Assembly: GCA_012845835.1 (NCBI GenBank)
Contig: JABAKD010000021.1
Span: 12,332,795 to 12,396,794 of the forward strand
Source of the DNA: Undaria pinnatifida
Taxonomy: Eukaryota; Sar; Phaeophyceae; Laminariales; Alariaceae
DNA: 64,000 bases
Direction of reading: 5' to 3'
A program made the translations under genes and the position numbers. This document shows, in pieces, positions 31,000 to 40,965 of this stretch. The stretch's first letter is position 1; each line of letters begins with the position of its first letter. Below the pieces are notes generated by a model that ran no database searches, was not told the DNA's origin, and was given only the letters and a program-made list of their open reading frames with translations.

Positions 31000-31280
31000 G
31001 TGTCGGTGTCGGTGTCGTTGTCGGTGTCGTTGTTGTTGTTCTCACATCAACTCGCATAATGAAGTCCGTGGTCACAGGACAGGCTCCAGTCACTCTGGAG
31101 TGGAGGAATATAATACCCCAGGGAACAAAAAAAACACAATCAAAACCAACAGTAGTGGTACACGCATACCTGGTGCCTGGTATATCATAGCTGACGCAAT
31201 TCATGCCTGCGCCAGAAAAATATGAAAAGTGAAATCACGAATCAGCCTACGATGTGCCAGGTCAATATTGGTGCATAATA
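30956..31280 (-). mobile_element. Family N retroposon copy with expanded GTTGTC tail
   Basis: Read on the minus strand: TGCACCAATATTGACCTGGC, TGATTTCACTTTTCATATTT, GCATGAATTGCGTCAGC, then GGAGCCTGTCCTGTGACCAC and ATGCGAGTTGATGTGAGAAC, ending in about 85 bases of (GACAAC)n. The tail is a hexanucleotide in place of the AAC repeat of other copies. Open frames through it on both strands are repeat artefacts. Confidence 0.75.
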
Positions 31281-32194
31281 GGTCTCACTATTCGCGCCTG
31301 GAAAATATCCCGACTACACCGCTTGCTACCCAGAATACACTACCACGTACGACGTACATGTTACACGTGGTACTATCACTATCAATCTATACCAGGCATT
31401 CGTAAGTTAAGCCTTGGGGAGAGTACCAGCGAGTCGAAGTCAAAGTCATCAATCTCACACAACTCAATATAATGAAGAAAAGTTTGTATTAATAGTTACA
31501 GGAGTGCGAGCTCGATATGTTGCCGCTGCTCCCTCAGCCCGTCGATCGATGTGCTTAGCATGTATTGCCGCTGCTCCCGTCAGCCCGTCGATCGATGTGC
31601 TTGGTATGATACCAGGTATCTGACATGCATACCATTTGTTGTTTGTGTTATCGCAAGGAGCATGCGGCACGTTTGAGTTTTGTGATCGTTTTCTTCTCTT
31701 GGTTACGATCGGAAGAAAATGAAACGCGGTTTGAGTCGGTTTGTAACAATTGGGTAAATGACTTGGAATTGTGTGGGGCATTTTGGCGCTCAGGGTGAAT
31801 GACTCTTGCAGACGAAAAAACTTCACAATTTTCATTAATTTGCTTGGGAATTTGATCATCTTCGTACATACATATGTACTGATTCTTCATCAGTCATTGC
31901 AAATTTGTGAGATTATTTCGTCGGATTGAGAGAGTGCGATGCGAGACTCTTGTTTGTAGATTAAAAACTTACGTTTTTTTCATTGATTTGCCTTGGAATT
32001 TCACAATTTTCGTATTTCATTTTTGAAATATTGCTGTATTTCGTTGATTCGCCGAATCTTTTCTTCCTAACTGTAGTTGAAAATACGCTGGTATCGGTAA
32101 CCAACCGTGTTTAACACCAGACCTGCGATGATGGAACGGACGAGCGTTCATTTATGTTTATTAATTTCTTCCATTTCTTTATTTGATACTGATC
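31281..32194. other. No gene seen
   Basis: GCCGCTGCTCCCTCAGCCCG followed by TCGATCGATGTGCTT at 31523-31555 recurs about 48 bp later (GCCGCTGCTCCCGTCAGCCC). This is a two-unit tandem duplication. The rest is AT-leaning and unremarkable. Confidence 0.4.
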
Positions 32195-32280
32195 GTACAT
32201 ATCACACACAGCTTGCAAAGATGAGTTTCGACAAAATATTCGATCTCACAGCTGGAGTGTATCTTCATCTTTTATAATAT
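32195..32280 (-). repeat. Family B repeat, partial copy 5
   Basis: CACACACAGCTTGCAAAGAT, GAGTTTCGACAAAATATTCG and ATCTCACAGCTGGAGTGTAT. It lies directly outside the left edge of the large palindrome. Confidence 0.65.
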
Positions 32281-32327
32281 TTGATACTGCTGTCTGTGAG
32301 TACAAACATTAATACATCTCCGAGAGG
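32278..32327. repeat. 50-bp repeat shared with 38486-38540
   Basis: ATTTGATACTGCTGTCTGTG, AGTACAAACATTAATACATC and TCCGAGAG abut the left edge of the palindrome. The same block at 38486 reads ATTTGATACTGCTCTCTGTG, then TACATCTCCGACACGAG. Its position right at the palindrome edge suggests it is the pre-existing sequence there or an element end. Confidence 0.55.
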
Positions 32328-34104
32328 AGGACAAGCGTTGGCGTGAAACTCAGAAGAGGAAGGTGGTGGTGGTGTGGATACCGACTGCGATGAAGAGAAC
32401 GGGGGCGGTGGAGAAAAGACTGACCTGGGCATGCTTTCCAGGCGTGCCATCAGGATGGCGGTTAGACCTGGGGAGTCCCAGAGCAGGGCTGAGGCAAGGA
32501 AACATGCTGCCAAAGACAGCGCCGGCGGGGTGGGGCGGGGCACCGACCTTGAGGTGGCGGACCTGCTCAGAAACCCTCCCCAGGATGCCACGCAGGTGGA
32601 GCTGGCATCAGCAGTGCTAAAAATAAGCACAGTTTTAGAGGATGAGGCGGCTGCAGACAAGCTGAAACGGGCGCGCTTGGACAAGCGTGAAAAGATCATC
32701 AACCTCCAAGGGGACTTGAACATGCTCACGGAACTGGGCATGGATGCCGAGGCCGCAGAGGTAAAACAAGAGCTGTTGACAGCTTTCCGGACACCAGCTG
32801 TAGTGCCCAGTCTTGCCGCCCCAGTGGTCGAATCTGCCGGTACGGCGGCGCCCGGCATTGCCGCCCGCGTGGAGACGCCTGCCCTTCCAGCCCCCTTGGC
32901 CGAACCAGCCCCCGCGGCGGCACCCGCCGCTGCGCTCGCCCCGGCCGCCTCCGTGCCCGAACCAGCCCACGCGTCGGCGCCCGCCCTTGCCGCCCCCATG
33001 GCAGAACCTGCGGTCGTGGAGGCGCCCGCCGCGGCGCTCGCCCCTGCCGCCCCCATGGCAGAACCTGCCGCCATGGAGACGCCCGCCGTCGAGACCCCCG
33101 TTGCCCAAGCGGCCGCCGCGGCGTCGCCCGCCCTTGCCGCCCCCATGGCAGAACCTGCCGGGGACTGCTCGCCAATTTGAGACGTCTGTGGCACCGGCAC
33201 CCCTCTGAACCCTATATGGGCAGAGGGGTGCCGGTGCCGTAGACGTCCCAAATTGGCGAGCAGTCCCCGGCAGGTTCTACCACGGGGGCGGCAAGGGCGG
33301 GCGACGCCGCGGCGGCCGCTTGGGCAACGGGGGTCTCGACGGCGGGCGTCTCCATGGCGGCAGGTTCTGCCATGGGGGCGGCAGGGGCGAGCGCCGCGGC
33401 GGGCGCCTCCACGGCCGCAGGTTCTGCCACGGGGGCGGCAGGGGCGGGCGCCGACGCGCGGGCTGGTTCGGGCACGGAGGCGGCCGGGGCGAGCGCAGCG
33501 GCGGGTGCCGCCGCGGGGGCTGGTTCGGCCAAGGGGGCTGGAAGGGCAGGCGTCTCCACGCGGGCGGCAATGCCGGGCGCCACCGTACCGGCAGATTCGA
33601 CCACTGGGGCGGCAAGGCTGGGCACTACAGCTGGTGTCCGGAAAGCTGTCAACAGCTCTTGTTTTACCTCTGCGGCCTCGGCATCCATGCCCAGTTCCGT
33701 GAGCATGTTCAAGTCCCCTTGGAGGTTGATGATCTTTTCACGCTTGTCCAAGCGCGCCCGTTTCAGCTTGTCTGCCGCTGCCTCATCCTCTAAAACTGTG
33801 CTTATTTTTAGCACTGCTGATGCCAGCTCCACCTGCGTGGCATCCTGGGGAGGGTTTTTGAGCAGGTCCACCACCTCACGGTCGGTGCCCCGCCCCACCC
33901 CGCCGGCGCTGTCTTTGGCAGCATGTTTCCTTGCCTCAGCCCTGCTCTGGGACTCCCCAGGTCCGACCGCCATCCTGATGGCACGCCTGGAAAGCATGCC
34001 CAGGTCAGTCTTTTCTCCACCGCCCCCGTTCTCTTCATCGCAGTCGGTATCCACACCACCACCACCTTCCTCTTCTGAGTTTCACGCCACCGCTTGTCCT
34101 CCTT
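32327..34104. repeat. Giant palindrome: inverted duplication with roughly 890-bp arms
   Basis: The left arm (32327-33205) and right arm (about 33222-34104) are reverse complements with roughly 97 per cent identity by eye. The centre is tight: GGCACCGGCACCCCTCTG at 33191 pairs with CAGAGGGGTGCCGGTGCC at 33221, with only a 13-base interior containing CCCTATATGGG (33210-33220). The arms carry the same coding sequence in opposite directions, converging on the centre. Both arms keep an intact reading frame. A cruciform, or a long hairpin RNA if transcribed, is physically possible. Clustered G/C-rich repeats in the Ala-rich part may have promoted the event. An assembly fold-back artefact must be excluded. 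Confidence 0.9.
32340..33179 (+). pseudogene. 5'-truncated inverted duplicate of the 33212-34413 gene
   Basis: It repeats the second exon of the minus-strand gene. The frame is open from EEEGGGGVDTDCDEEN through a Leu/Ala-rich helix (KLKRARLDKREKIINLQGDL) and the Ala/Pro/Glu repeats to TGA after GDCSPI. It lacks the upstream exon, and the first in-frame ATG encodes MLSRRAIRMAV. Compared with the other arm I count about eleven amino-acid replacements in 268 residues (for example MAVRP against MAVGP, VADLLR against VVDLLK) and few silent changes. That pattern suggests no purifying selection on at least one copy. It stops nine residues earlier than the other copy because TGA follows GDCSPI. Confidence 0.65.
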
Positions 34105-34413
34105 TTCTTCTTGGGGCTGCTGTTGGGCGTTAAGGCCAAGTCGCTGTCTTCCGACGAACTAGGCCGGCCGAAGAGGGCGAACGTGAGGAAAAGGTCGTTG
34201 AGGTAGTCGTCCGGCATTGGGAGGTACTCCGTGGTTGTGTGTCCTCTATTTCCCTCTGCTTCCACCATCTCATCCACCAATGGAATTCCCGAAACGTCGG
34301 CGATCTTGACTTCTTTTTTGTTGCCGGGCTCGAGTTCCCACAGTTTTTGGTCGAGCTGTAGTGCGATGTCCTCCACTTGGATGCCTGAAGGAAGTTGATC
34401 ACCTACCAGGAGG
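33212..34413 (-). CDS. Unknown Ala/Pro-rich protein, two 3' exonic segments
   Basis: On the minus strand a TCTGTCTCTTGCAG acceptor at 34414 opens a frame encoding LLVGDQLPSGIQVEDIALQL, an acidic/hydrophobic region with EYLPMPDDYLNDLFLTFALF, and a Ser-rich stretch ending NSSPKKKRRTS (a nuclear-localisation-like cluster). After that the frame shifts. Past a 16-base GT...AG segment (34090-34075) a second frame, EEEGGGGVDTDCDEEN, runs 280 codons. It contains a predicted helix around KREKIINLQGDLNMLTELGM and then about 120 residues of Ala/Pro/Glu repeats (APMAEPA, AAALAPAA), ending GTGTPLPI and TAG at 33214-33212. No family is recognised. The start and upstream exons are not found. The join is uncertain: a tiny intron, a one-base indel or a longer intron using other sites. 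Confidence 0.55.
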
Positions 34414-35635
34414 CTGCAAGAGACAGACGACGAACGAAATGCAAAAAATACGATCCTGATGTCGACGACACACTGTCGCTTGCCCGTTTTTTTTTTTTTT
34501 TTTTTTTTTTTTCACGCATGAGCTGCCTTCTAAAACCGGAGCTTTACCTTCCAAGGCAAAAAAAAACACGGGTGACTGATAGTACCATGATGCGCGCTAT
34601 ATACGGTACACACCTAGACAGCGCGACCTTACCAAAGAGTTCAAAGTGGGAGGCGAAACAAGAACCAAGGTATCATAGCCTAAGGCTAAACCGAAAAAAT
34701 AGCGAAGTTATGGTCGCGGAGCAAATAACTCAGGACGTTACAAAAAAGTCGAGGTCTGACAAAAGAAAAAAAATGGTTCCGTTTATCGTCCAAGGCAACA
34801 GCGGAATGGGTTTTCGTAGCTCGGTTTTGCGAATTCCGACACGAAAAATTGTGTAGACATGGGAAAGGGGTTGACCCTAAAAATACGCGCTGACCAAAAA
34901 CAAAACAACACGAAGACAAAAAGTTATGGCAATTTCAAATAAATGCCAGTATATCCGCGACAATAACTTATTTTTTTGTCGGCGCGTGAAGTCCTACCAC
35001 AAAGCGCTTCGAATCACGTGTCAAAACTTCAAGGAAAAGAAACGACGAATTGGACTGCGAAAATACTGGACAAGCTGACGATATTTAGAGGGCGTGTCCT
35101 CGCTGTACGAGTTTTTGAAAATATGCCTGATTTTGAGCAATATTGTTGCATTTGTTCAAAATGGGTCTCATTTTTTGTCTTGTTTTTACGCAACAAATGA
35201 TTTCATCAATGTGTCAAAATGGCTTCGTTTATGTTTGGGATTCAGGAGAAGGGCCTGAATGCACCGGCACGGGCTGGTATTAGCCGTGAAGCTGCGCGTT
35301 GATTGGCTGATCATCACGGTAAGCGTATTATGGCCCAAGTCATCACCGTTCAAGAGGTAAAAGGCTTGTCAAGTGGATGTCGGATTTACACCCGGACCGA
35401 CTCGTAGTAGTGACGATGCAAGTAACCCGGGAAGCTTAACACGGACCAGTCAAATGGAGTTACTTGCGTCCAGAGAGGGCCCTGTCAACAAATGTAAATT
35501 TGGCGTCCAGGCTAAAAACGTGGTGTAAGTCCCGCGCTAACGGTATATTTCGAATAATCCTTCCAAATACTTTGATAATCCCCTTCAAACCCAATTTGAA
35601 TCAGTGTTTTGCGTTTCGTGTTTCCTTGCCTGATT
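34414..35635. other. No gene assigned; inferred upstream intron of the 33212-34413 gene
   Basis: A run of about 26 T (34487-34512) lies 75 bp upstream of the acceptor on the gene's strand. No upstream exon with a matching phase is evident. CGGGTTACTTGCATCG-like (35410-35425, minus) and TTACTTGCGTCC (35460) form a weak inverted pair. Confidence 0.35.
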
Positions 35636-35726
35636 TTTAACCCCTTTAGAGCCCCCGAACCCTTCCATATACTAAATCCAAGTAATGTCCCCAAAAACGG
35701 GTTTCCAGTTGTAAAGGAGTTAATAG
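35636..35726. repeat. Family D core, short copy
   Basis: TTTTTAACCCCTTTAGAGCC, CCCTTCCATATACTAAATCC, then AAGTAATGTCCCCAAAAACG and GGTTTCCAGTTGTAAAGGAG. Only the core is present; the outer D ends are absent. Confidence 0.7.
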
Positions 35727-38100
35727 CACTAGGGCCATATCTCGTGCTGGAGTTTTAACTTCACAGGACGACCATGTCTGGAGTCTAATTCAAAAAAAAA
35801 CTCTCACCCGCGGCTCGCCTTGGTGTTACCTTGGTGTTACTCGTTTCAACTTATCAACAAAAGCAAAGCTGAAGAACTCTGCAGGTTTGCCTGTGGCTGC
35901 CACATGCTGTACCCACCACGAATTCGCCGAATGTACACAACAACAGCCATTTCAAATCAATTTCGGATACAATTGTTCGCCACAGCTCCTTCTACGAGCT
36001 GTGCCTCATTCATAAAAACATCTCCATCACCCTGAGGCAACAGGTTTACCAGGTAAAAAAGTAAAAAAAAAACTCGCCTTGACAACAGTCATCGGTTTAA
36101 GGGTATCATTATTTTTTCTTGTATGCGCAATTTGGGTTCTGGGTGGAGGACGGGGCTCCACGAGTCAGAAGGATCAGAGCAAATACCTTCACCTGGTACC
36201 GTAGCATGTGTGGAGGACCATACAATCCCTCCGTGGTTTGTGCGGCGGCGACAAGACGAGAAGCGCGAACCGAAATGCGGGTGGTTGACGGCGATGGGGG
36301 GGGGGGGGGAGAATAGTCATCGGAATTGTCGGTACTGTACGCCGCCGTCGCTGATGAACCAACAAAGGCTACCTTGTGAAAGCCCTAGTGATCCCTCCCT
36401 GCTCTGCCATACCCTAGATTTGCGCGGGTCAACGAAAGTCTGCTGCAGTAAAATAAGCACGGAGCTCATAATCTACGTGCAACAGAAAACTGGATATTTA
36501 CTGTGGGGGAGACGACCAAAATCGAAACGGCTTCATGGCTCGATTGGAATGCGACACAATCTCGATCCTGCCGCGATACACCATTTCGTATTTTTTTATG
36601 CGGAAGCCTGACACTTGACGATGAGAGGCCGTGCCTTTATTCCTGCAGTACTTCCTGGGCACTGACAGCAAGATTGGTTATTGTTCGTTTTCGTCAGCGA
36701 AAGGCATGCTGTTGAATATCAGGCTATCAAAGCTCGCTCGCACACGCGCACTTCTTTGAGACGCCGCGAACGTGTGCCTCCTGATCTGTCGTAGAGGTGA
36801 TCATGCTTTTGCTTGATCACCCGCTGAGTTTCGGTGACCCTGATCCAAAGTGCTCTATTCTTGCCGTCGTAGAGCTTCGGCGGTCCTGCAACATGAGAGA
36901 GGGGTCGGTTGTCTGAGTTGCAGTCAAGTTTGTGTCTCGAGTCTCTCGCGCATGTTTTTGACATGGGTGCGTGGTCTTTGCTGCGGATTGTTACCCTTTG
37001 TATGCGCCTGTCGCATGATGAAATTCGAGTAGTTGTTTTTCATGGATGTCGCTGATGCGCAGAATACAACTTATGGCGTTTACGTCTTCGCTGCGGGCTA
37101 CGATGGGCCGGACGAACGAGCTATCCTACAGCAGCGTTGACTGCTGGGCTCATCGAGTACAGGCAGAACGAGCAAACAATATGAACGGATCAATCTTGCT
37201 TCGTTTGATGATGGTTGGCAACGAAGGGAGACTGCTGCTGGTGGGCGTTGTGGTATCTGCATGTTTTTACATGTGCGTGTAGGCAGGTTGATCTCTTTCA
37301 TGGGAACGGAATTCATAGTTGTCCCTCCACCGCCGGAACACGTGTGCTCGAATTCCTAGAGACTGATGTTGCTGCCGCTACATCAGCTGGTAATGATACT
37401 GAACTCATGAGGGTATTTTCGCTCTACATAGGACTGGAGGATACTTGTCGCGCTTCTTCGCACGCTGGCGTGGGTCAGCGGGCGGGGCGGCAGGGCCTCC
37501 TGGCCTGGTCGATTCACATTCGTACTTCGTCACTACTCGCACTGCTGTGTCGGAAGCGGTGACATGCAGCGCGTGTGTCGTGCAACTGCTTCGTTACAAC
37601 TCGCCTACTCCGTCTATGATGCCTTGCCTCAGCCGATAGGGTGGTCTCCCTCGGCACCTATGTATGATTGCTTGGTATCATAGGTCACAGACTCGGTTTT
37701 ATAGTCAAAATAAACCAGTATGGCCATCAAGTTGAGAGCTATTGTTATGTTAATATTAGTATGAATACGTTATTATATTTCGAACGGATAGGGTACTCTC
37801 AGATTTCACATCTTTGTTGCCCTGAAACTCACCGTTTGGGGAAGACTGTCCTATCACCTCCTTCGTTAGCCATTTCGGCAACTGGTAGTCATGGTCGTCC
37901 ATCCACATAAAAAATCCAGGCACTACAAAGTCCTTGTAGGACTCAGACGCCTTCGAGTTGCGCTGGTCTTGGGAAAATGTCTTTCCCGCACCGTTTTATA
38001 CCATTGCAAGCAATATTACACAGCACAGTTTTGAATTGCGGTCAGTATTGACTTGCTTTTTTTCGCCGTAACGCTTGCCACCAGCCTTTTAACGCCTCAT
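35727..38100. other. No gene confirmed
   Basis: This long unique-looking interval has several open frames but no splice-supported coding exon that I trust. The frame at 36123-36611 (plus) and the minus frame at 36719-36964 (including PPKLYDGKNRALWIRVTETQ) were examined as possible retrotransposon gag/pol pieces. No catalytic or zinc-knuckle motif was found. Confidence 0.3.
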
Positions 38101-38111
38101 TCGAAAACGTC

Positions 38112-38174
38112 GTTGTTTTCCAGCTTGAATATGTTGTTTTCCAGCTTGAATGTGTTGTTTTCCAGCTTGAGTGC
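38112..38174. repeat. 21-bp tandem repeat, three units
   Basis: GTTGTTTTCCAGCTTGAATA, GTTGTTTTCCAGCTTGAATG and GTTGTTTTCCAGCTTGAGTG follow one another. Confidence 0.85.
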
Positions 38175-38485
38175 GACAGTGGCCATTGTGGTCTGCGTGT
38201 TGGCCTTGAGGCTGACGGCAGTGTAAGTTCAGATGAAAATGCGAGCTGCGCGAATGCCACAGCGCGGGCAAGTTTTTTGTTTGTATTTCACTCCCGCTCC
38301 GGACACGCCCACGAATCTTACTGAGAACTATTAGCAAAAAAACTATTCATTATTATAGAGAACCCGGTTCATTATAGTCTAAGGGTCGTCGATCCGATTC
38401 CGCCCGTCTGATTCTGTCGTCCAAAAATCAAGCTCATTTTCTGTTTCGGATGCCGTGTTATAAGAGATGGCCTGATCGTACGTAT

Positions 38486-38540
38486 TTGATACTGCTCTCT
38501 GTGAGTACAAAAATTGATACATCTCCGACACGAGGAGTAC
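38486..38540. repeat. Copy of the 50-bp repeat found at the palindrome edge (32278)
   Basis: ATTTGATACTGCTCTCTGTG, AGTACAAAAATTGATACATC and TCCGACACGAGGAG. Confidence 0.55.
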
Positions 38541-38712
38541 GTATGATATGATACGGCATTTACTAGTGAATACCGGTACAGCGGTATGTTACGTAACAAC
38601 AATACGCCGAGCTTTAGGCCTCTACGAGAGCAAGGTCTCGCGTATTTTTCCGGTTTCGATATGATATGCTTCTTACCTCGATTCATTGTATCATACCTCT
38701 GGTGTCGCAATA

Positions 38713-38858
38713 ATCTTCAATTCTTCCCCCTTCAATCTCCCACCTCTCAACAGCAGCGGTTCCGTACGTGCTAGCCAAACACCCCATCTTCAATTCTTCC
38801 CCCTTCAAACTCCCACCACTCAACAGCAGCGGTTCCGTACGTGCTAGTCGAACACCCA
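38713..38858. repeat. 73-bp tandem duplication
   Basis: ATCTTCAATTCTTCCCCCTT, then CAACAGCAGCGGTTCCGTAC and GTGCTAG, occurs at 38713 and again at 38786 with three or four differences. Confidence 0.85.
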
Positions 38859-39100
38859 CCAGTTTTCTGTACCCTGCTTTATTCGCTTTGCTTTTTTGCT
38901 ACCCTCCGTTTCCTTCCTTCTCTTCTGAATGATCGAGCTCACCTCAACTAACTCGCTATCTCGTACTAAAATATCCCCTCATAAACACGCACTCAAATTT
39001 ATTTCCGATTTATTCCCGTCCGCAAACCCCAGATTTCCTAGCTTGTATCTTGTACATAAAAGTTTTTCTAACAATGCCAGATATGTATATATACACATAC

Positions 39101-39420
39101 CGGTCGCCACGGTGGCGTATCAGGTTATCCTCGAGCCTGGTATAGGTCAGTTTCGTGAGTTCGAATCCCCCCGAGTGCATACTTGTACTCGTATAAATTC
39201 GTGGGGACTTTTTCTTGTGCACATGTTGACTTGCGGAACGCGCGAGAGCGTGAGTTAGCAACACTTGGTGGAGAATCGACGAGCATTGGATCGCTGAACC
39301 CTATGCGCGATGAAAAATTGAAGGCAAGAACCGGGGGGAAAGAAGGGACGACACCTGTGACCACGGCTTGTCCAGAAGCTGGAAAGTAAATGTGTGTGGG
39401 GAAAAAGAAAAATACAAATA
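39101..39420 (+). mobile_element. SINE A copy 2, with duplicated tail
   Basis: The head is CGGTCGCCACGGTGGCGTAT with A-box TGGCGTATCAGG. The B-box is GTTCGAATCC. The body (GGGGACTTTTTCTTGTGCAC, CGCGAGAGCGTGAG, GAACCCTATGCGCGATGAAA) ends in ACCACGGCTTGTCCAGAAGC followed by an A-rich stretch. The last 25 bases of the body (ACGGCTTGTCCAGAAGCCGG) and a second A-rich tail are then repeated to about 39475. Confidence 0.85.
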
Positions 39421-39491
39421 TATCCCACGGCTTGTCCAGAAGCCGGAAAGTAAATGTGTGGAAAAAAAATACAATTAGTCTATATATACCC

Positions 39492-39650
39492 TGATACACT
39501 GCAGTTGTAAGGGGAGTCGCCGACCTATATCCTTCGTGAGGACACACAACCCGTAATACGCGAGATCGGAGTATCACACACAGCTTGCAAAGATGAGTTT
39601 CGACAAAATCTTCGATCTCACAGCTGGAGTGTATTTTCATTTTTTTTACT
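39492..39650 (-). repeat. Family B repeat, copy 6, between two SINE A copies
   Basis: CACTGCAGTTGTAAGGGGAG, TCGCCGACCTATATCC, CACACAACCCGTAATACGCG, ACACAGCTTGCAAAGATGAG and CACAGCTGGAGTGTATTTTC are the reverse complement of copy 2 blocks. The distal part is missing. It separates SINE A copies 2 and 3. Confidence 0.75.
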
Positions 39651-39669
39651 ATAGACTATATTTAACATT

Positions 39670-39990
39670 TTTACTTTTTTATATATGTTTCACACTTTTA
39701 CTTTCCAGCTTCTGGACAAGCCGTGGTCACAGGTGTCGTCCCTTCTCCGCCGGTTTTTGCCTTCAATTTTTCATCGTGCAGACGCAGTGTCCAGCAATCC
39801 CACTGCTCGTCGATCTTTCACACGAGAGTGTTGCTAACTCACGCTCGCTCGCTTTCCACAAATCAAAATGTGCACAAGAAAAGTCTCCACGAAATTTTAC
39901 GAGAATGCACGCGGGGGAGCTCGAACACACGAAACTGACCCATGCCAGGCTCGAGGATAGCCTGATATTTATACGCCACCGGGGCGACCG
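39670..39990 (-). mobile_element. SINE A copy 3, reverse orientation
   Basis: On the minus strand: CGGTCGCCCCGGTGGCGTAT, an insertion of about 7 bp, then CTATCCTCGAGCCTGGCATG and a B-box mutated to GTTCGAGCTC. The body has GGAGACTTTTCTTGTGC, CGAGCGAGCGTGAG and CACCTGTGACCACGGCTTGT, then CCAGAAGCTGGAAAGTA and an AAAA-rich tail. It is tail-to-tail with copy 2. Confidence 0.85.
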
Positions 39991-40095
39991 GCCATATATA
40001 CATTAGACTGGTATCATACATCGTACATACGGGCTCGACAAAATTAAGGGCGATGCTCATCTTTGCAAGCTGCGTTTTTTGTACGGCGAGTACGA

Positions 40096-40607
40096 GTATT
40101 GCCAGAGTGTATGTTCTTCGCACTGATATATTTCCACCCCACTACACCTAGCACAAGTGTCCGTGTCGATGCGTCCTGCTATATACAGAGACAAACTCTG
40201 TGCCACAAGCTACAAGATACACAAACACGATTGATACATTGAGCAGTGTGTGTTCTTCGCGTTTAACTGATATTCCCGGCCATCCGCATGCAGCACAAGC
40301 TGTGTCCGTGCCGATCCTTCCTAGAGAAGCGAAATCTGATGATGTAGTCAAAGACTGCTAGCCAGGGATAGATACTGCGGTCGCGCCGGTGGCGTATCAG
40401 GTTATCCTCGAGCCTGGTATAGGCCAGTAAGATAGAGATACAAATATACACACACGAATGTTGCATATAGCAGTGTGTGTTCTTCACGTTTAACTGATAT
40501 TTCCGGCCATCCACACCCTCCAGCGCAAGCAGTGTCCGTGCCGATCCCTTCTAAAGGAGCGAGCTTTGATTGTGCGGTCAAAGACTACTGGCCAGGGATA
40601 GATATTG
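40096..40607 (+). repeat. Tandem array of about 227-bp units that captured a SINE A head
   Basis: GCAGTGTGTGTTCTTCGCGT, ATTCCCGGCCATCCGCATGC, TGTCCGTGCCGATCC and CAAAGACTGCTAGCCAGGGA start at about 40243 and recur at 40470. A more diverged first unit begins near 40096. In unit 2 (40243-40469) the SINE A head (40378-40427) is present but cut after GCCTGGTATAGGCCAGT. In unit 3 the same junction leads into the complete SINE A at 40608. The array therefore formed by unequal duplication with a breakpoint inside the SINE. Confidence 0.75.
40378..40427 (+). mobile_element. SINE A copy 4, head only
   Basis: CGGTCGCGCCGGTGGCGTAT, then CAGGTTATCCTCGAGCCTGG. The A-box is kept; the sequence stops before the B-box at the tandem-unit junction. 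Confidence 0.8.
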
Positions 40608-40910
40608 CGGTCGCCCCGGTGGCGTCTCGGGTTATCCTCGAGCCTGGTATAGGTCTTTTTTGTGAGTTGGAGTCCCCCCGAGTGCATACTCGTACAAATT
40701 CGTAGGGACTTTTTTATGTGCACTAATTGACTTGCGGAAAGCGCGAGAGCGTGAGTTAGCACCCCTGGATGAACATCGACGAGCAGTGGGGTCGCTGAAC
40801 CCTATGCGCGATGGAAATTAAAGGCCAGAACGGGGGGGAAATAAAGGGCGACACCACCACCTCTGACCACGGCTTGTCCAGAAGCTGGAAAGTAGAAGTG
40901 TGAATTGCTG
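40608..40910 (+). mobile_element. SINE A copy 5
   Basis: The head is CGGTCGCCCCGGTGGCGTCT (A-box changed to TGGCGTCTCGGG). The B-box area has decayed to GAGTTGGAGTCC, so it is probably not transcribable. The body blocks (TTGACTTGCGGAAAGCGCGA, GAACCCTATGCGCGATGG, ACCACGGCTTGTCCAGAAGC) are intact. It runs straight into a family N 3' end. Confidence 0.85.
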
Positions 40911-40965
40911 TGACCATGGACTTGATTATGCGAGTCATTGCGAGAACAACGCCAACAACACATCG
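40911..40965 (+). mobile_element. Family N 3' end joined to SINE A copy 5
   Basis: TGTGACCATGGACTTGATTA, TGCGAGTCATTGCGAGAACA and ACGCCAACAACA match the N 3' end at 47735-47780. Because A and N share a CTGTGACCACGG-CTTG block, this junction could be a template switch at the shared motif. Confidence 0.65.

Noticed and set aside
32635-33793. Arg/Gly-rich and Pro-rich frames overlapping the palindrome
   Set aside because: They are alternative frames of the Ala/Pro/Glu repeats and appear symmetrically in both arms.
36119-36964. Copia-type gag/pol fragment
   Set aside because: PPKLYDGKNRALWIRV faintly recalls a gag motif, but no zinc knuckle, protease, integrase or reverse-transcriptase motif is present in a consistent frame.
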